The position numbers and the translations under genes were made by a program. Below the pieces are notes generated by a model, which was given only the letters and a program-made list of their open reading frames with translations, did no database searches and was not told the origin of the DNA. Below, in pieces: positions 15,612 through 24,268 of a stretch of DNA of 32,728 nt. This DNA comes from Planctomycetota bacterium (GTDB taxonomy: Bacteria; Planctomycetota; Phycisphaerae; Sedimentisphaerales; UBA12454), in the NCBI GenBank assembly GCA_022705345.1, contig JAKJEQ010000009.1:1-32728 (forward strand), read 5' to 3'. Position 1 is the stretch's first letter. Each line of letters opens with the position of its first letter.

Positions 15612-16694
15612 TTAATTCATTGCCGGAATAGAGTTCAAGGCCGACGATAATTCATTTTTTAAATTTTCGACTAAGGCTTTTACCGAAATTATTTCTTTGC
15701 ATTTGTAAGCATTACTGCCGGCGAAAACGAACGATTGATCGAGTTTTCCATTCGAAGCGTTCGATAAAACCTTTGCGATACAGTAAGGGGCTTTTTCGGT
15801 ATCGCAGGTTTTTAAACATTTATAGCTGCACTTGAAAGGAACTGTGAGGCCTTGTTTTATTTTTTCAACGAATGGGCTGTTGATGACCCTGCCGGGCAAG
15901 CCGACGGGACTTTTGATAATTGTAATATCACCTTCTTTGGCGTTGATGTAGGCCTGTTTGAAATTGATATGAGCATCGCATTCTTCGGTACAGACGAAAC
16001 GCGTAGCCATCTGGACCCCAGAAGCGCCGAGTTTGAGAAATTTTGCAATGTCGCCGCCATCAAAAATACCGCCTGCGGCGATAACGGGAATTTTTTGTTC
16101 AAACGAATTGGCAAGTTCAACAACCTGGCTGACAATATCTTCAAGCTCCATCGCGGTATTGTCTGCAAGACTTTCAGCCGAATAACCCAGATGACCACCG
16201 GCTTTATATCCTTCGACAATAACGGCATCAGGAAGTTTATTGTAACGGCCCTTCCATCTTTTGATTATGAGCGCAAGCGCCTTTGCGGAAGATACAACAG
16301 GGATCAGTTTAATATCTTGGCCGTTGAGAAATTTTGGCAAATCCAGCGGCAGGCCTGCCCCGCTGATTATCATATCTACTTTTTCCTCGACGGAAACTTT
16401 GACGAGGTTTTCATAATCCGTAAGAGCGAATAAAATGTTAACGCCGATAATTCCTTTGCTCATCGCCCGTGCTTTGCGAATTTCTTTACGAAGTGATTCT
16501 CCGTTGAAGATGAGCAGATTGCCTTTATATTCCTCGAACAAACCTATTCCTGTACTGGCGATGACACCCGCACAGCCGGTGTTTGCAACTGCCGAGGCAA
16601 GATTGGCCCCTGAGACTCTGATTCCCATACCACCCTGGATTATCGGCGGATTAATTTCGAGATTGCCTATTTTGAGAGAAGGTAAATCGGCCAT
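15612..16694 (-). CDS. Nitronate monooxygenase / FabK-like FMN flavoprotein
   Basis: A 360-residue FMN-dependent TIM-barrel protein of the 2-nitropropane dioxygenase family. It begins with IGNLEINPPIIQGGMGIRVS and has the catalytic-loop motif EGYKAGGHLG with H168, then VIAAGGIFDGGDIAKFLKLG and GVQMATRFVCTEE for phosphate and flavin binding. A Cys-rich C-terminal stretch (about residues 290-308, CSYKCLKTC and then YCIAKVL) is not part of the classic enzyme but is common in anaerobic-bacterial members. Substrate unknown: a nitronate oxidase, an enoyl-ACP reductase-like enzyme or another flavin oxidoreductase are all possible. AAGG lies about 7 nt before the ATG. Flanked by pdxB and the amrS operon with gaps on both sides. 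Confidence 0.8.
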   Translation of the reverse strand: MADLPSLKIGNLEINPPIIQGGMGIRVSGANLASAVANTGCAGVIASTGIGLFEEYKGNLLIFNGESLRKEIRKARAMSKGIIGVNILFALTDYENLVKVSVEEKVDMIISGAGLPLDLPKFLNGQDIKLIPVVSSAKALALIIKRWKGRYNKLPDAVIVEGYKAGGHLGYSAESLADNTAMELEDIVSQVVELANSFEQKIPVIAAGGIFDGGDIAKFLKLGASGVQMATRFVCTEECDAHINFKQAYINAKEGDITIIKSPVGLPGRVINSPFVEKIKQGLTVPFKCSYKCLKTCDTEKAPYCIAKVLSNASNGKLDQSFVFAGSNAYKCKEIISVKALVENLKNELSSALNSIPAMN

Positions 16695-16866
16695 AAAACA
16701 TCCTTAATCAAAGAAAAAAAATAAAAGAAATGTCGTCAAATGCAGGTATCGAAAACTAAATCTTCTCAGGCTCTATCTGATTTCAATGCCATTAATGACA
16801 ATCCATTCGCTGGTGGATTATACTATTTCTACAAAAAAAGGCAAGGTAAACATCAAAAACTATTAA

Positions 16867-17895
16867 TCAAAGTTGAAAACCGGCCATTTTCGCATCGCAA
16901 TCAGGGCAAGCGTTTTCTTTTACTCTATTTTTCTTAATATAATATCCTTCTCTCTCTATTAGCAGATGTCCGCATTTTGGACAGTAGGTATTTTCCCTGT
17001 TTCTTGTGCGGAGATTGCCTATATAAACATAATGCAGGCCTGCCTGTTTTGCAATTTCATAAGCTCGTTCCAGCGTTTCAGCAGATGTTGCCTCCGAATC
17101 GGTAAATCTGTACTGGGGATAAAACCTGCTTATGTGCCAAGGCATATCAGGGCCGCAAGTATTAAAAATAAATTCGGCGATTTGTTTCAATTCTTCATCT
17201 GAATCATTTTGGTTTGGCACAACAAGCGTTGTAAGTTCCATCCAGATTTTCGTATGTTTGCAGATGTATTCTATTGTATCGAGTACGGGTTTGAGTTTTG
17301 CTTTACAAAGGTTTTTATAATAATCTTCATTGAAAGCCTTTAGATCTATATTGATGCCGTCAAGCCAGTCTTTGGCAAAATCAATCGCCTGCTTTGTCAT
17401 GTATCCGTTCGAAACAAAGACGTTGGCAAGACCTTTTTGTTTTGCGATTTTTGCGGACTCGGCGGCAAGCTCCATAAAAATGGTGGGCTCGGTGTATGTA
17501 TATGCGATGCTTTTGCATTTTTCCCTGATTGCTAATTCAACAAGGCGTTTAGGCTCTATTGCCTGGCCGTCGATATCGGCATCTTTATCTATTTGACTGA
17601 TTTGCCAGTTTTGGCAAAAGCCGCACCTGAAATTACATCCGGGAGCGGCAATTGAAAAACTCCTGCTTGCGGGCTGGAAATGAAATAGGGGTTTTTTTTC
17701 AATCGGGTCGGGATTGGCTGCGCAAAGTTTGCCATAATTAAGGGAATATAATTTTCCGCCGATGTTTTTGCGGACATTGCAGAACCCGTATTTTCCATTG
17801 CTGATCCGGCATTGCCAGCTGCATAAAAAACAATGAACTTTTTTGTCCGGCAGCGGCTCATACAAGACGGCCTCTTTGTATTCTTTATCAGCCAT
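16867..17895 (-). CDS. amrS: AmmeMemoRadiSam-system radical SAM enzyme
   Basis: A 342-residue radical SAM protein (PflA-like subclass). The cluster motif is C87-x3-C91-x2-C94 in GCNFRCGFCQNW. Family features also include an N-terminal CxxC region (HCFLCSWQCRI, GFCNVR), YTYTEPTIF, VFVSNGYMT, INIDLKAFNE, PWHISRFYPQYR, and a C-terminal zinc-ribbon-like tail (YCPKCGH, then ENACPDCDAKM). The system is named for co-occurrence with AMMECR1 and MEMO domain proteins; neither is present here. It is the last gene of a tight minus-strand operon, 7 nt after the FAD/Fe-S dehydrogenase. The reaction is not established. Confidence 0.88.
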   Translation of the reverse strand: MADKEYKEAVLYEPLPDKKVHCFLCSWQCRISNGKYGFCNVRKNIGGKLYSLNYGKLCAANPDPIEKKPLFHFQPASRSFSIAAPGCNFRCGFCQNWQISQIDKDADIDGQAIEPKRLVELAIREKCKSIAYTYTEPTIFMELAAESAKIAKQKGLANVFVSNGYMTKQAIDFAKDWLDGINIDLKAFNEDYYKNLCKAKLKPVLDTIEYICKHTKIWMELTTLVVPNQNDSDEELKQIAEFIFNTCGPDMPWHISRFYPQYRFTDSEATSAETLERAYEIAKQAGLHYVYIGNLRTRNRENTYCPKCGHLLIEREGYYIKKNRVKENACPDCDAKMAGFQL

Positions 17896-17902
17896 ACCGC
17901 TA

Positions 17903-20743
17903 TTATATCAGGCCGTAGGCTTTGGCCAAGATTTTAATCGGGTGCATAGTTTTTTTGCCGGTGAGGTGTTCAATCTGCATTTTGCATGTTGAGCATTCGG
18001 TTAAAATTGTATCCGCCTCCGATTCTTTTATTATTTCTGCGAGTTTATTGCCAATCTGCATTGAAAGATCGTAATTTTTCTTCTGCATACCGAAGGTACC
18101 TGCGATGCCGCAGCAGCCGCCATTAAGCTCTTTTACTTTAATGCCTGTCAGCTTTTGTATTACTTCAAGAGTCGCAGGTTTTTTCTCAAGGGCGATCAAA
18201 TGGCACGGAGTATGATGCGCGTAACTGGTTTCAACGCCGCAATCACAGGATGACGGCAACTTGAGAGTTTTAAGATATTCGAAAAACTCGAACGTATTTT
18301 CAGAAACTAATTTTCCATCTTCACTGTCATCGAAAAATCTTAAATCTTCCTTCAGACATAAAGCCGCACTCGGTTCAGAACAGATGATTTTGTAACCAGC
18401 TCTTACGGCGATTGATAAATGCTTTACGCTGAACCGCAAATCATTTCTGCTGGTTTTAACATCGCCATAAACAGCGGCAGGCAGCGGGGCAGGCCTTTGA
18501 GGTGGAATAATCACTTCGATATTGTTTGCTCGCAGAAACTTTATTAGGGCAAATCCGAGTTCGTGGTCGTTGTAGTTGACGAAAATATCTGTAAAATACG
18601 CAACTTTGTCTATTGGATTTTCGATGCTGGGCAGCGACGACAGATATTTATTCGCTTTTTTGATAAAGCTTGAGAAACCAAATTTGGGCATAGACCTTCT
18701 GCGATCGATGCCGGCAGTAATCTCCATTGCGGCTTTGACGAATTGGAGGCTTAAAAGATAATTGCTGATTGGCGCAAAGGTCGAAGCAAGCAAACTCATA
18801 TAACGGTTATTCGCCAGAACTTTGGCGGCTCTTGCAAGTCCTCGTTTTTGGGCAAGCTGCGCGCGGGCTTCTATTATCATCTTCGAAACATCAACGCCGG
18901 AAGGACAATCGACAAAACAGGCCTTGCAGTTCAGGCAGGTCGCGAGAATCTCTTTGAATTTTTCCGATTCGAAATCTTTTTCGGCAAGCAGTCCCCTTGC
19001 CCAGGCGGCCAAAAGATTTGCTCTGCCCCTGGATGAATAAATTTCTTCGCCCTTAGCCCTGAAGACCGGGCACATTCTGATAACGGAATCGGTACTTCTG
19101 CAAAGGCCGCAACCGCTGCATTGGAGTACTTCAAATTTGAATTCATCATTTTTAAAATTCAGAACTGGTTTTAGCCTGTCTGGGAGCAATTTATGATCCG
19201 CGCGAAGATTTTCGGTCATTACATCAGGATTGTCGCTGATGATTTTGCCGGGATTGAGAATATTTTTGGGGTCAAATATTTTTTTGAGGTTTTTGAGGAT
19301 ATCGCAATATTCCTTTCCGAAATGTTTTTCCATAAAGGCGGCGTGAATCAGGCCATCGGCATGTTCGCCGCTGAGCGAGCCTCCGAGCGAGAGAGCAAGA
19401 GAAAAAACTTCTTCGGCGATGTCAGTCATTTTTTTCAGATCGGCAGGATCGGACAAGTCAAGATAAGGGCGAACATGAATTTCGCCGTCGCCTGCGTGGC
19501 CGTAGTAAACCATATCGACATGGAACTTTTCGCCAATTTTTTGCAGGCCGGCAAGATACTCGGCTAGTTTTCTGCTATCGACGGAAACATCTTCTATAAA
19601 AGGAACCGGCTGCTTTAGGCCTTTTTTTCTGCTTAAGAGAGGAACGGCGTCTTTGCGGCATTTGAAAAGTCTTTTCTGAATCGCGGGGTCAAACACGATT
19701 TTTTTATCGAAGCAAAGATCACCGACGGCCAGAACGGTTTTTTCAATTTTATTTTTAATTTCCTCGACTTTTTCTCCGTTGAATTCCACCAGCAGACTTG
19801 CGACTGAGTCGGGATTGAGTATGTCATGATATTGAACAAAGGCATCGCGGGCGATCTGAATCAAATCTTTGCCCATAAGTTCACATGTTGCCGCGCCGCA
19901 ATCGACAATCAGCGGAACAGCATGCGCCATTTTGTCGAGCGAATCGAATTCGAACTGAACGACCGCAGCAATTTTGGGGATTGCAACTGTCCGCAGCGTT
20001 ACTTCCGTGAAAACCGCAAGAGTGCCTTCTGAGCCGGCAAGCATTTTTGCCATATCGATTCTGCCATCGTGAACAACATTTGCGATATTATATCCGCTGT
20101 GGTTTCTCTTTGTCGAAGGCTGGACTTTTGTTATCAATTCGGCATTGGAATTTAAAAGCTCAAAACATTCCTTCGCGATTTTCTTTTCACCGCTGCCGAC
20201 ATTATTTTCAAATTCCGTAATTCTCCCATCCGGCAGAACGCATTTTATTTTTTCAATGAAATTTGAAATATATCCGTAGCTGAGCGAATGAGCGCCCGTG
20301 GAATTATTTGCGACAACGCCGCCGATAACGGCGCGGTTTGCGCTCGAGGGGTCGGGGCCGATTTTCCTGCCGTATTTGGCAAGATGTTTATTTAAATCAT
20401 CGAGCACGACTCCAACCTGGCAGCAGACGGCGATTGCGTCGCTGCTTGTGCTGATGATTTTGTTCATAAACCGGGTCATATCCAGCATAATACCGCTTGT
20501 CAGCGATTCGCCGCCAAGTCCGCTGCCCCCTCCGCGCGGCACAACAGGAATATTATTTTCAGCGGCGTATTTGACAACCGCCGCGACATCCTCGTTTGTT
20601 TTAGGCGCAACTATACATTGCGGGATTATCTGGTAGATACTTCCATCTGTACTGTAAACGACACGGTCGAAAATATCGGCGAAGCATTGGCCGGCAATCA
20701 AGCCTGTCAGTTCTTTTGCAATTTGTTGTGAATTTTTTGTCAT
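17903..20743 (-). CDS. FAD-linked oxidase fused to Fe-S/CCG domain (D-2-hydroxyacid dehydrogenase, GlcD-GlcF / YdiJ-like)
   Basis: A 946-residue fusion. The N-terminal half is a VAO-type FAD domain (PRGGGSGLGGESLTSG, GGVVANNSTGAHSLSYG, MLAGSEGTLAVFTEVTLR) with the FAD-oxidase C domain (YYGHAGDGEIHVRPYL, GEHADG). Then come two ferredoxin-type motifs (C542-C545-C548-C558 and C603-C606-C609-C613) and a CCG-type domain (C847 in TPCHL, C877-C878 in GGCCGIAG, ECSTC near the end). The architecture matches D-lactate, glycolate or D-2-hydroxyglutarate dehydrogenases that pass electrons to quinone or another carrier. Substrate is not decidable by eye. Only one clear CCG block is seen where GlcF-type proteins usually have two. 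It sits in an operon with mlaEF. Confidence 0.88.
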   Translation of the reverse strand: MTKNSQQIAKELTGLIAGQCFADIFDRVVYSTDGSIYQIIPQCIVAPKTNEDVAAVVKYAAENNIPVVPRGGGSGLGGESLTSGIMLDMTRFMNKIISTSSDAIAVCCQVGVVLDDLNKHLAKYGRKIGPDPSSANRAVIGGVVANNSTGAHSLSYGYISNFIEKIKCVLPDGRITEFENNVGSGEKKIAKECFELLNSNAELITKVQPSTKRNHSGYNIANVVHDGRIDMAKMLAGSEGTLAVFTEVTLRTVAIPKIAAVVQFEFDSLDKMAHAVPLIVDCGAATCELMGKDLIQIARDAFVQYHDILNPDSVASLLVEFNGEKVEEIKNKIEKTVLAVGDLCFDKKIVFDPAIQKRLFKCRKDAVPLLSRKKGLKQPVPFIEDVSVDSRKLAEYLAGLQKIGEKFHVDMVYYGHAGDGEIHVRPYLDLSDPADLKKMTDIAEEVFSLALSLGGSLSGEHADGLIHAAFMEKHFGKEYCDILKNLKKIFDPKNILNPGKIISDNPDVMTENLRADHKLLPDRLKPVLNFKNDEFKFEVLQCSGCGLCRSTDSVIRMCPVFRAKGEEIYSSRGRANLLAAWARGLLAEKDFESEKFKEILATCLNCKACFVDCPSGVDVSKMIIEARAQLAQKRGLARAAKVLANNRYMSLLASTFAPISNYLLSLQFVKAAMEITAGIDRRRSMPKFGFSSFIKKANKYLSSLPSIENPIDKVAYFTDIFVNYNDHELGFALIKFLRANNIEVIIPPQRPAPLPAAVYGDVKTSRNDLRFSVKHLSIAVRAGYKIICSEPSAALCLKEDLRFFDDSEDGKLVSENTFEFFEYLKTLKLPSSCDCGVETSYAHHTPCHLIALEKKPATLEVIQKLTGIKVKELNGGCCGIAGTFGMQKKNYDLSMQIGNKLAEIIKESEADTILTECSTCKMQIEHLTGKKTMHPIKILAKAYGLI

Positions 20744-20754
20744 AGGCCGGAATT

Positions 20755-21579
20755 TTATTTTTTGTTTTCGGTTTTGATATCTTCGAATGAGACCTGCATA
20801 GACTGGATATCGCCTTCGCTGATTTCGCCTTTGATAAAGCGCTGGACAACCTGTGAGGGGCTGTTCTGGATCGCTTCGGCGTTACCATCAGCCTCGATCC
20901 TGCCTTTATGAAGCATTATAATCCTGTCTGCAATTTTACAAGCGCTTTTCATATCATGCGTTACAACGATACTTGTTACGCCCAGATCCTTTTGCAGCTT
21001 TATTATTAATTCGTTAATTACATCTGAGCGGATGGGGTCAAGACCTGTAGTCGGCTCATCATAAAGAATCACTTCGGGCTCAAGCGATATCGCCCGCGCA
21101 AGAGCGACTCTTTTTCTCTGGCCGCCGGAAAGTTTTGCGGGATAATATTCCTGAAAGCCGTCAAGGCCGACCATCGCAAGATTGGCTTTGGCAATTTCCT
21201 GCAATTTTTCTCTGTCTTTGATTTTTGTATGCTGCATAACAGGGAAGAGAATATTTTCTTCAACTGTCATACTGTCAAAAAGCGCGCCGCTCTGGAATAG
21301 AAAACCCATTTGGGTTCGGACTTTGGCGAGCTGCTTTTCGTGCAGGTTGTCGATTCTTTGATTATGGAAATAAACTTCTCCTTCGCTGGGCCTGAGCAGT
21401 ACAATGATATGCTTGATCAAAACAGTTTTACCGCAGCCGCTGGGGCCGATGATAACTGTGGTTTTGCCCTTTTCGAAAGAGAGCGAAACATCGTCAAGCA
21501 CCGCGAGCTTGCCAAACCTCTTGGTCAGGTTCTTTAGCTCTATTATATTATTACTATTATTATTTGTTTGCGAAGTCAT
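20755..21579 (-). CDS. mlaF: MlaF-type ABC transporter ATP-binding protein
   Basis: A 274-residue ATPase that would power phospholipid or lipid transport across the envelope with the MlaE permease encoded just upstream (3-nt gap). Walker A is GPSGCGKT (45-52), the Q-loop is FLFQSGALFDSMTV, the signature is LSGGQRKR (150-157), Walker B is VILYDEPTTGLDP, and the H-loop is VVTHD. QSGALFDSMTVEEN is typical of the MlaF/TTG2A group. The N-terminus is an unusual Asn-rich tract (NNNSNN) encoded by an ATT/ATA trinucleotide run near 21543-21563. A gene for the substrate-binding MCE protein (MlaD) is not adjacent. Confidence 0.9.
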   Translation of the reverse strand: MTSQTNNNSNNIIELKNLTKRFGKLAVLDDVSLSFEKGKTTVIIGPSGCGKTVLIKHIIVLLRPSEGEVYFHNQRIDNLHEKQLAKVRTQMGFLFQSGALFDSMTVEENILFPVMQHTKIKDREKLQEIAKANLAMVGLDGFQEYYPAKLSGGQRKRVALARAISLEPEVILYDEPTTGLDPIRSDVINELIIKLQKDLGVTSIVVTHDMKSACKIADRIIMLHKGRIEADGNAEAIQNSPSQVVQRFIKGEISEGDIQSMQVSFEDIKTENKK

Positions 21580-21582
21580 AAT

Positions 21583-22419
21583 TTAAAGAAGAAGTTTCAC
21601 CGGCCAAAGGGATGCGTAAATCGCCTTAAAGACAACAACCAATACAAAATCTATCGCAAGGATAATAATGAAACTACCGACAAAGCCTTCGGTGCAGGCC
21701 TGGCCTACGCCTTCTGCGCCTTCCCGGCAGTGAAATCCCTTGTAACAGCTCACGCCGGCAATAGCAGCGCCGAAGAAAAACCCTTTTGCGATGCCGATTG
21801 TGATATCCCAAAGCTCAACACCGCCTGCGCTGAAGTTCCAGTAAGCCCTGCTGTTAATTTCAAGGTAAGGTACGCTAATCAGATAACCGCCGATGATGCC
21901 GAGAAAATCGGCGTAAATAATCAGCACGGGAGTAAGCAACAAACACGCAATCATTCTTGGTGCGACGAGATATTTAATTGGGTCAGTTCCCATGCTTCGA
22001 ACGGCTAAAATTTGTTCTGTGACGTTCATAGTACCAAGTTCGGCAGTCAGAGCGCCGCCAACACGGCCGGCAAGCATCACCGCGGCAAGCACAGGGCCGA
22101 GTTCCTTGACAACTGAAAGATTAATCAAAACGCCTAGATGTTCTTCGATGCCCAGACCGGCGAGCTGGTCGTAGGCCTGGATCGCAAGCACCATTCCGAC
22201 AAATGCGCCTGTTATCATTACGACGGGCACGCTTCGCACGCCAATAGCGAGCATCTGGTTCCAAATTAAGGAATAAGTTCTGGGGGTAAAAAAAGCAGCG
22301 ACAGAAGCGAGGAGAGAGTCGAACTGGAAACGCGCAAACCTGCCGGTGTTGGAAACCGCTTTGATGAAACCGGCTCCGAACTGTTCGATCATCGTTAATT
22401 TCTGCTCGTTTTCTGCCAT
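21583..22419 (-). CDS. mlaE: MlaE family lipid-transport permease
   Basis: A 278-residue inner-membrane protein of the MlaE/YrbE family (DUF140), with several hydrophobic segments. Family motifs: PVVMITGAFVGMVLAIQAYDQLAGLG, given here only as its ends PVVMITG and MVLAIQAYDQL; VIKELGPVLAA-like VVKELGPVLAAVMLAGRVG; AELGTMNVTEQILAVRSM; PIKYLVAPRM. It forms the membrane part of an MCE-type transporter with MlaF, whose gene begins 3 nt after the stop. CAGGA lies 5 nt before the ATG. The strong promoter at 22441-22469 makes it the first gene of the four-gene operon mlaE-mlaF-dehydrogenase-amrS. Confidence 0.9.
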   Translation of the reverse strand: MAENEQKLTMIEQFGAGFIKAVSNTGRFARFQFDSLLASVAAFFTPRTYSLIWNQMLAIGVRSVPVVMITGAFVGMVLAIQAYDQLAGLGIEEHLGVLINLSVVKELGPVLAAVMLAGRVGGALTAELGTMNVTEQILAVRSMGTDPIKYLVAPRMIACLLLTPVLIIYADFLGIIGGYLISVPYLEINSRAYWNFSAGGVELWDITIGIAKGFFFGAAIAGVSCYKGFHCREGAEGVGQACTEGFVGSFIIILAIDFVLVVVFKAIYASLWPVKLLL

Positions 22420-22440
22420 ATTATGTCCTGATGAGCCTCA

Positions 22441-22469
22441 TTTTTATCCTGTAAACTCCGTTTTGTCAA
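22441..22469 (-). promoter_or_regulatory. Promoter of the mlaE operon
   Basis: On the minus strand a perfect TTGACA (22469-22464) is followed after 17 nt by TAAAAA (22446-22441), 21 nt before the mlaE ATG. The perfect -35 and exact spacing make this a good sigma70 candidate despite a weaker -10. Confidence 0.65.
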
Positions 22470-22501
22470 ATATTTAACTTCAAAAGAGGGGCCATTGGAA
22501 A

Positions 22502-24247
22502 TCAAAGGTTTTCAGCACCGGTATTTTCAAGCTGTTTTCGGAGATAGTCTTTTTCAGGGCCGCCGAGATGCTCCCAGGGCAGGGTATCATTTTTTTCAAA
22601 TTTTCGGGCGGCGAGCTGAACTAAATCGAGGCCTGCTTTTTCAAAAGCATTTAGCCAAATCTGAAAATCGAAGCATTCATCCCATAAATCGAATTTTGTG
22701 CCGCCTCTGTATGCGTTTTCAATTACATTGGCGATTTTTCGGTCTCCCCTGCCTATGGCTGATTCGAGAACGCTGCGCTGTATATGATGAAATTTGAAAT
22801 TTAAAAATCTTGCGCCAAGGCGTTTTTTTTCGTCGAGAATTGTTTCTTTCGCCTGCTGGAAATATTGCTGACTCTGCTGGGATTGCCATCCGAAAGGAGT
22901 ATGGGCTTTTGGAACGAACCAACTGACAGCGGCGTTTATGCCGGCGGTTTTGCCGCAAACTTTTTTTCTGAGCATCGCCAGCTCATAACAAAGTTTGACA
23001 ATAGCCTTTATGTCTTCGTGCGTTTCTCCTGGCAGGCCGGCCATAAAATAAAGTTTGATGTTTTCAAAACCGTTTTTATAAGCCTCTTCTACCGCGGCAA
23101 AAAGATTTTCATTGGTGATCGGCTTGTTGATAATTTTTCTCAATCTTTCGCTTGCGGCTTCGACCGCGATTGTCAGGCCGCTTTTGCGAACCGATGTCGC
23201 GAGTTTTGGCATTAACTTTAGCTGAACGTCGACGCGCAGACTCGGCAGGGAGATGCCGACTCTTCGTGGCTGGAAATATTCATTGAGCAAACTTATCGTT
23301 TCTTCGAGATAAGGATAGTCAGCGGTAGAAAGGCTCAGTAGGCCTATAGTATCGAAGCCTGTAGTGGCATAAGCTTTTTTGGCGATTTCCAGAATTCGCT
23401 GGGGCTTTCTGAAACGAACCGGTCTGCGGCAAAAACTTGCCTGACAGAAACTGCACCGGCCGGGGCAGCCTCGCATTACTTCAATACTGATCCGCTCGTG
23501 GATTGCCTGCGTAAAAGGCACAATCGGTTTTTCCGGAACTATCGAATTATCTAAATCCTCAACAACGGCGTCTTTGATTTTTGGAAAAGAATTTTCGTAC
23601 AACGAAGGCACATAAATGTACGGGAATTTTTGAGCTGCTGATTTCAGGATTTCTTTTCTTGTAAGATTTTTATTTTCTATCAGGAAATTTGAGAGTTCGA
23701 CAACCGCTTCCTCGGCCTGGCCGAGCAGGAACATATCAAAAAACGGCGCAACAGGTTCACAGCAGTTGGCCATTCCCGCGCCGCCAAGAATAATGGGGTC
23801 TTCTTCTGTTCGATCTTTACTGCGGAGAGGAATGCCGGCCAGGTCCAGCGCGTTTAGTACGCTGGTGTAGCATAACTCGTTTGTGAGACTGAAACCAACG
23901 ATGTCGAAGTCTCTGACGGCAGCTTTGGATTCGAGGCTGTAGAGCGGGATGTGTTTTTCGTTCATCACCTGCTGGGCATCGAGCCAAGGCAGAAAAACGC
24001 GTTCGGCGGCTATCTTCGGCTGTCTATTGAGAACCTCGTAAATTATCGCCATTCCCGTATGGCTCATTCCTATTTCATAGACATCAGGGAAGCAGAGCGC
24101 AAATTTCAATGCGCATTCGTTAAGGTCCTTTTTTATTTGATTAACTTCGCCCCCGATGTATCGAGACGGCGTACGGACAAACGGCAAGAACTGCTGCCGG
24201 ACTAAATCGGTCAAAATTATTGGTTTTTTATTTTTCATAAATATCAT
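22502..24247 (-). CDS. B12-binding-domain radical SAM protein, TIGR03960 family
   Basis: A 581-residue protein with an N-terminal cobalamin-binding-like Rossmann region (CFPDVYEIGMSHTGM, IVGFSLTNELCYTS, PIILGGAG) and a central radical SAM domain, cluster motif C261-x3-C265-x2-C268 in MRGCPGRCSFCQ. LSLSTADYPYLEE and YFMAGLPGETHED follow. The family is uncharacterised and commonly sits next to, or is fused with, a DUF2344 (TIGR03936) protein; that partner is not next to it here. The start may be ATG 24247 or ATG 24238. Neither has a Shine-Dalgarno, and a TATAAT ends 6 nt before ATG 24247, suggesting a leaderless mRNA. Gene is divergent from apbE. Confidence 0.85.
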   Translation of the reverse strand: MIFMKNKKPIILTDLVRQQFLPFVRTPSRYIGGEVNQIKKDLNECALKFALCFPDVYEIGMSHTGMAIIYEVLNRQPKIAAERVFLPWLDAQQVMNEKHIPLYSLESKAAVRDFDIVGFSLTNELCYTSVLNALDLAGIPLRSKDRTEEDPIILGGAGMANCCEPVAPFFDMFLLGQAEEAVVELSNFLIENKNLTRKEILKSAAQKFPYIYVPSLYENSFPKIKDAVVEDLDNSIVPEKPIVPFTQAIHERISIEVMRGCPGRCSFCQASFCRRPVRFRKPQRILEIAKKAYATTGFDTIGLLSLSTADYPYLEETISLLNEYFQPRRVGISLPSLRVDVQLKLMPKLATSVRKSGLTIAVEAASERLRKIINKPITNENLFAAVEEAYKNGFENIKLYFMAGLPGETHEDIKAIVKLCYELAMLRKKVCGKTAGINAAVSWFVPKAHTPFGWQSQQSQQYFQQAKETILDEKKRLGARFLNFKFHHIQRSVLESAIGRGDRKIANVIENAYRGGTKFDLWDECFDFQIWLNAFEKAGLDLVQLAARKFEKNDTLPWEHLGGPEKDYLRKQLENTGAENL

Positions 24248-24253
24248 TTTAGC

Positions 24254-24261
24254 ATTATAAT
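24254..24261. promoter_or_regulatory. Overlapping divergent -10 boxes for the radical SAM gene and apbE
   Basis: The 21 bp between the two divergent start codons contain TATAAT on the plus strand (24256-24261), 7 nt before the apbE ATG. TATAAT also occurs on the minus strand (24259-24254), 6 nt before ATG 24247. Both would start transcription at or next to the initiation codon. The -35 regions are poor matches. Confidence 0.55.
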
Positions 24262-24268
24262 TAAAAAG

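Noticed and set aside
16740-16937. 65-residue plus-strand ORF in the gap before amrS
   Set aside because: No Shine-Dalgarno or recognisable domain, and its end runs antisense into amrS.
21540-21566. ATT trinucleotide run at the 5' end of mlaF as a phase-variation site
   Set aside because: The run is interrupted and in triplets, so slippage would only change Asn count and not switch the gene off.
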